Below, piece after piece: positions 6,558-8,696 of a stretch of DNA of 8,696 nt. The DNA is from an uncultured Sphingomonadales bacterium (lineage in GTDB: Bacteria > Pseudomonadota > Alphaproteobacteria > Sphingomonadales > Sphingomonadaceae), in contig CALCBC010000067.1 in NCBI GenBank assembly GCA_937898525.1, positions 1 to 8,696 on the forward strand, given 5' to 3'. The translations under genes and the position numbers were made by a program. The notes under the pieces were generated by a model that saw only the letters and a program-made list of their open reading frames with translations, had not been told where the DNA came from and ran no database searches. Each line of letters begins with the position of its first letter. Within the stretch, counting starts at the first letter, position 1.

Positions 6558-6594
6558 GTAACGCGCTGTAACCGCCGCGGTTACGGTAATTTAC
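6558..6594. promoter_or_regulatory. Nested operator-like dyad of four GTAAC half-sites
   Basis: The core GTAACCGC-C-GCGGTTAC (6568-6584) is a perfect 17-bp palindrome. Outside it, at exactly 10 bp on each side, lie a further GTAAC (6558-6562) and its mirror TTTAC (6590-6594, one mismatch). All four half-sites are symmetric about base 6576 and fall on one helix face, as expected for a dimeric repressor or activator binding cooperatively. It lies 101 bp before the rightward start at 6695 and 304 bp from the leftward start. The regulator's family cannot be told from the site alone. Confidence 0.6.
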
Positions 6595-6694
6595 TCGGCA
6601 GCCGTGCGTAGGCTCTGCATGCCGGGCTGCCGGGGAGATTCGCGTCCTGGCGCCTGCAGGCTTCGGCGGTTTGGACAGGGAAGAGAGTGCTCTG

Positions 6695-7210
6695 ATGGAC
6701 GAGCTGTTATACAACTTTACCGACTGGCTGCGCAGCACGCCACTCAACGACCTGGCTCTGACAATCTCGGAAACCCAGGCGACGGCGTGGATCGGCGAGC
6801 ATTTCTGGGCGATTCCGATCTTCCAGGTCATCCACATCCTCGCGATTGCCGGTTCGTTTGCGGCCGTCCTGATGATGAACCTGCGCGTGTTCGGCTTTGC
6901 CGGTCACGCGACGCTGTCCGAGACTGCCCACCGCTATTCGCGCGTGCTGTGGTGGTCGCTGGCGGCGCTGATCTTCTCCGGCTTCCTGATGATCATCGGC
7001 GAGCCGGTCCGCGAGCTCGTGAATCCCTACTTCTGGATCAAGATGATCCTCGTGGTGGTGGGCATTCTCGTCGCCGTCCTGTTCGCCAGGAACCTCGCGC
7101 GCCAGGCCGAGGTGGCCGGCGGAGGTGTCAGGTCGGCCGCGCTGCTGCTCGTCGTCCTGTGGTTGCTGATCATGTGGTGCGGTCGCTGGATCGCCTACGC
7201 GCCGGTCTGA
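6695..7210 (+). CDS. Four-helix membrane protein, DUF6644-like (first of pair)
   Basis: This 171-residue inner-membrane protein has an amphipathic N-terminus (1-35) and four hydrophobic segments at about 38-63, 84-103, 113-132 and 147-166. Its pattern FQVIHILAIAG with His47 inside helix 1, then LRVFGFAGHA, NPYFWIKM before helix 3 and CGRWIAY after helix 4, matches its downstream neighbour and what I recall as DUF6644, a family without known function. Other histidines are 36, 71 and 79. The start is ATG at 6695, with an AGGGAAGAG stretch about 9 bp upstream; an in-frame TTG at 6671 is unlikely. It is the first gene of a rightward pair divergent from the quinoprotein operon, suggesting a membrane role linked to the quinoprotein. 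Confidence 0.8.
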   Translation: MDELLYNFTDWLRSTPLNDLALTISETQATAWIGEHFWAIPIFQVIHILAIAGSFAAVLMMNLRVFGFAGHATLSETAHRYSRVLWWSLAALIFSGFLMIIGEPVRELVNPYFWIKMILVVVGILVAVLFARNLARQAEVAGGGVRSAALLLVVLWLLIMWCGRWIAYAPV

Positions 7211-7220
7211 GGGGGCATAA

Positions 7221-7730
7221 ATGTATCCTGAACCTACCAATATCTGGGAGCGGATCGAGTACTCGTCGCTCGGCACCACGATCGCCGAATCGACCTGGAT
7301 GTTCCCGACGATCGAGACCATCCACGTCTTCGCGCTCGTCACGGTGATCGGCACGATCGCGCTGGTCGACCTGCGCCTGATCGGCGTGAAGGGGCACGCG
7401 CTACGTGTCTCCCAGCTCGCGCGGGACACCCTGCCATGGACCTGGGGCGCGTTCGTGCTCGCGGCGATCACGGGTACGCTGCTGTGGGTCAGCAAGGCCA
7501 GCAGCTACATGATCAACCCGTACTTCCTCGCGAAGATGGCGCTGCTCGCGCTGGCCGGGCTCAACATGATGTACTTCCACATGACGACCTGGCGTACGGT
7601 CGACCACTGGGAGCTCGACCCGTCGTTCCCGGCTGCCGCCAAGGTCGCGGGGTGGTTGTCGCTGATCTTCTGGGTCGGCGTGATCTTCACCGGACGCGCG
7701 ATCGGCTTCACGCTCGGCATCTTCTACTGA
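7221..7730 (+). CDS. Four-helix membrane protein, DUF6644-like (second of pair)
   Basis: This 169-residue inner-membrane protein has hydrophobic segments at about 28-50, 72-90, 102-120 and 142-166. The N-terminal part STWMFPTIETIHVFALVT places His35 in helix 1, as in the preceding gene. DLRLIGVKGHALRVSQLAR, the NPYFLAKM box before helix 3 (99-106) and TGRAIGF after the last helix are shared features of the pair. His120 at the end of helix 3 (MMYFHMTTWRT) and His129 (VDHWELD) are absent from the first protein. It looks like a canonical DUF6644 member. The ATG is 10 bp after the previous stop, with GAGGGGG as ribosome site, so it is co-translated. A classic terminator follows. Heme or quinone binding is conceivable from the intramembrane histidines but not shown. 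Confidence 0.85.
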   Translation: MYPEPTNIWERIEYSSLGTTIAESTWMFPTIETIHVFALVTVIGTIALVDLRLIGVKGHALRVSQLARDTLPWTWGAFVLAAITGTLLWVSKASSYMINPYFLAKMALLALAGLNMMYFHMTTWRTVDHWELDPSFPAAAKVAGWLSLIFWVGVIFTGRAIGFTLGIFY

Positions 7731-7754
7731 GCGAAGCGGATCGCCGCCGAACGG

Positions 7755-7785
7755 AAAGGCCGCCCTTCGGGGCGGCCTTTTTCGT
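7755..7785 (+). terminator. Intrinsic terminator after the membrane pair
   Basis: The perfect 10-bp stem AAAGGCCGCC / GGCGGCCTTT (7755-7764, 7771-7780) has a CTTCGG loop and runs into TT then CGTT. It lies 24 bp after the stop at 7730. Its base contributes A and T tracts on either side, so it may also slow transcription arriving from the right. Confidence 0.9.
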
Positions 7786-7799
7786 TGGGGGCAGGGGGT

Positions 7800-7922
7800 G
7801 GCTCATCCAAGCTGCGCTAACCGCCTTCGGCGGCAAGCTTTGCCATCCTTCGGCTGGCGGGAGAGGATATGGAGGCCTGGCAGCTTGCCGCCCAACCGGA
7901 GTTGGCTGAGGGCTCCCTCGCC
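7800..7922. repeat. Inverted-repeat-rich intergenic segment
   Basis: Between the rightward terminator and the leftward stop at 7923 the DNA is packed with dyads. These are CCGCC-TTC-GGCGG (7821-7833), an 11-bp pair GGCGGCAAGCT (7829-7839) with AGCTTGCCGCC (7882-7892) that extends inward by GCCA/TGGC after a 2-nt bulge, CCAAC-CGGA-GTTGG (7892-7905) and GAGGG-CT-CCCTC just before the stop. No gene is supported here. It may act as terminator for the leftward quinoprotein gene, or be a copy of a dispersed intergenic repeat. Confidence 0.55.
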
Positions 7923-8696
7923 TCAGTCCGGCAGGGCGAAGACGTAGATCGCCGAGCTGTTGACCGGCGGCAGCTGCGTCTCGGGGATCACGTCGGGCAC
8001 GCCGAAGGCCAGCGGATTGCCGTGGCCGGTGACGACCGCGACGTATTGCTTGCCGTCGACCGCGTAAGTGATCGGCGAGGCGTTCGGTACGCCGGTCACG
8101 CCGCTGCTCCACAGCTCGCGGCCGGTCGCCTGGTCATAGGCGACGACCTGGCGGTCCATCCAGCCGGTGAACAGCAGCCCCCCGGCGGTGGTCAGGATGC
8201 CCATGTCGGGTGTCTGCCGCCGCCGGGTTTCCCACACGACTTCGCCGGACTCGAGGTCGATCGCCTGCAGCACCCCGTGCATCCCGTCGCTGCCGGGGCG
8301 AGGGGCGTAACGGACGTTGACGCCGCTGGAGAGGAAGCCGTCCTCGGCCGGCACCAGCTCCATGCAGATGTCGCGCGCGTTGACGAACAGCATCCGGGTG
8401 CTGGGATTGAACGAGGTCGGGCTCCAGTTCCGTCCGCCGCCCGCGTGCGGGCACATGAACACCGGCGGCCGGTCCCGTCCGGGCAGCTTGGCGGGGTCGG
8501 GCGTCTTGTCGCCGGTCTCGGGGTCGATCGCGACGATGAAGTCCTGCAGCCCCATGTCGACGGTCTTGATGTAGCTTCCGGTGTCGGCATCGAGCAGGTC
8601 GAACAGCCCCTCCTTGCCGCCGGTGATCACCACCCGGCGCAGCTCGCCGTCGATCTCGACGCGACCGATCACCCGGTCGAACACCCAGTCGAGGTC
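7923..8696 (-). CDS. Second PQQ-type quinoprotein, C-terminal part only
   Basis: A leftward frame of 257 residues plus stop enters from the right edge; the 5' part is outside the window. GTG at 8684 is internal, because coding sequence (DLDW) continues to the edge. Visible propeller features include GGKEGLFDLLDADTGSYIKT, FIVAIDPETGDK, CPHAGGGRNWSPTSFNP, VLQAIDLESGEVVWE, VVAYDQATGRELWSS and a final NASPITYAVDGKQYVAVVTG strand, typical of PQQ-dependent alcohol dehydrogenase-like proteins. It ends IYVFALPD with no C-terminal cytochrome c domain. Two cysteines (CPHAGG, DICMEL) are separate, so no vicinal disulfide is seen. It differs clearly from the first quinoprotein, so it is a second enzyme rather than a recent duplicate. 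Substrate unknown. It converges on the membrane-pair operon. Confidence 0.85.
   Translation of the reverse strand, partial: DLDWVFDRVIGRVEIDGELRRVVITGGKEGLFDLLDADTGSYIKTVDMGLQDFIVAIDPETGDKTPDPAKLPGRDRPPVFMCPHAGGGRNWSPTSFNPSTRMLFVNARDICMELVPAEDGFLSSGVNVRYAPRPGSDGMHGVLQAIDLESGEVVWETRRRQTPDMGILTTAGGLLFTGWMDRQVVAYDQATGRELWSSGVTGVPNASPITYAVDGKQYVAVVTGHGNPLAFGVPDVIPETQLPPVNSSAIYVFALPD

Larger units (their letters stand above)
6255..6694. promoter_or_regulatory. Divergent control region of the quinoprotein and membrane-pair operons
   Basis: This is 440 bp with no convincing gene; the frames through it lack ribosome sites and family motifs. It must hold promoters for both operons. A possible leftward promoter is TTGTCA (6347-6352) and TAGGAC (6324-6329) with a 17-bp spacer; it is weak and unproven. 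I see no clear rightward promoter. Structures present are the palindrome GGACGG-G-CCGTCC (6275-6287) in the leftward leader, the dyad GGGGA-A-TCCCC (6428-6438), the palindrome ACTCGG-A-CCGAGT (6456-6468), a direct repeat GGAATCCCCTC and the nested GTAAC dyad at 6558-6594. Such density suggests regulation by more than one DNA-binding protein. Confidence 0.55.

Noticed and set aside
6094..6571. Rightward frames in the divergent region (several, up to 155 residues)
   Set aside because: Low-complexity Arg/Ser-rich translations without ribosome sites; the region is better explained as regulatory.
5971..6837. 288-residue leftward frame spanning the divergent control region
   Set aside because: It covers both the 5' end of the quinoprotein gene in another frame and the antisense of the membrane gene, and contains the operator dyads. 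It has no domain or ribosome site.

Overview
The window is GC-rich, densely packed bacterial DNA. Gene content suggests an alphaproteobacterium, most likely of the Sphingomonadales (Erythrobacteraceae or Sphingomonadaceae type). The clues are a soluble poly-HAMP kinase, a FATGUY-like single-domain response regulator, DUF5985-like and DUF6644-like small membrane proteins, a DUF6152-like periplasmic protein and several PQQ-type beta-propeller proteins. This placement is by family resemblance only; no search was possible.

Region 1 (1-2798) is signalling. A kinase-type protein runs leftward off the window. Its visible 450 residues have no membrane segment and consist of an N-terminal HAMP-like stretch plus near-identical 92-residue HAMP repeats (276-bp DNA period). 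Divergent from it is a tight rightward cluster: a small winged-helix-like protein and two three-helix membrane proteins. These meet tail-to-tail with a leftward receiver-only response regulator, and the two stop codons share a CTAG.

Region 2 (2905-7780) is the most interesting part, a divergent periplasmic and membrane module. Leftward runs an exported quinoprotein dehydrogenase-like beta-propeller (638 aa), then an exported protein of unknown function with a WEGDTLVV motif, then a DUF6152-like exported protein whose predicted mature N-terminus is His-His, closed by a strong hairpin. Rightward from the shared 440-bp control region run two related four-helix membrane proteins (DUF6644-like), closed by a classic terminator. 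The control region holds a 37-bp nested dyad of four GTAAC-type half-sites with one-turn spacing, two shorter palindromes and an 11-bp direct repeat.

Region 3 (7785-8696) is an inverted-repeat-rich spacer and the C-terminal part of a second quinoprotein running in from the right edge.

Working hypothesis: the quinoproteins oxidise an unknown substrate in the periplasm. The main one has neither a cytochrome c domain nor a membrane anchor, so it must pass electrons to something else. The divergently encoded membrane pair, with conserved histidines in the helices, and the possible metal-binding DUF6152 protein are candidate partners. No experimental function is known to me for this combination.
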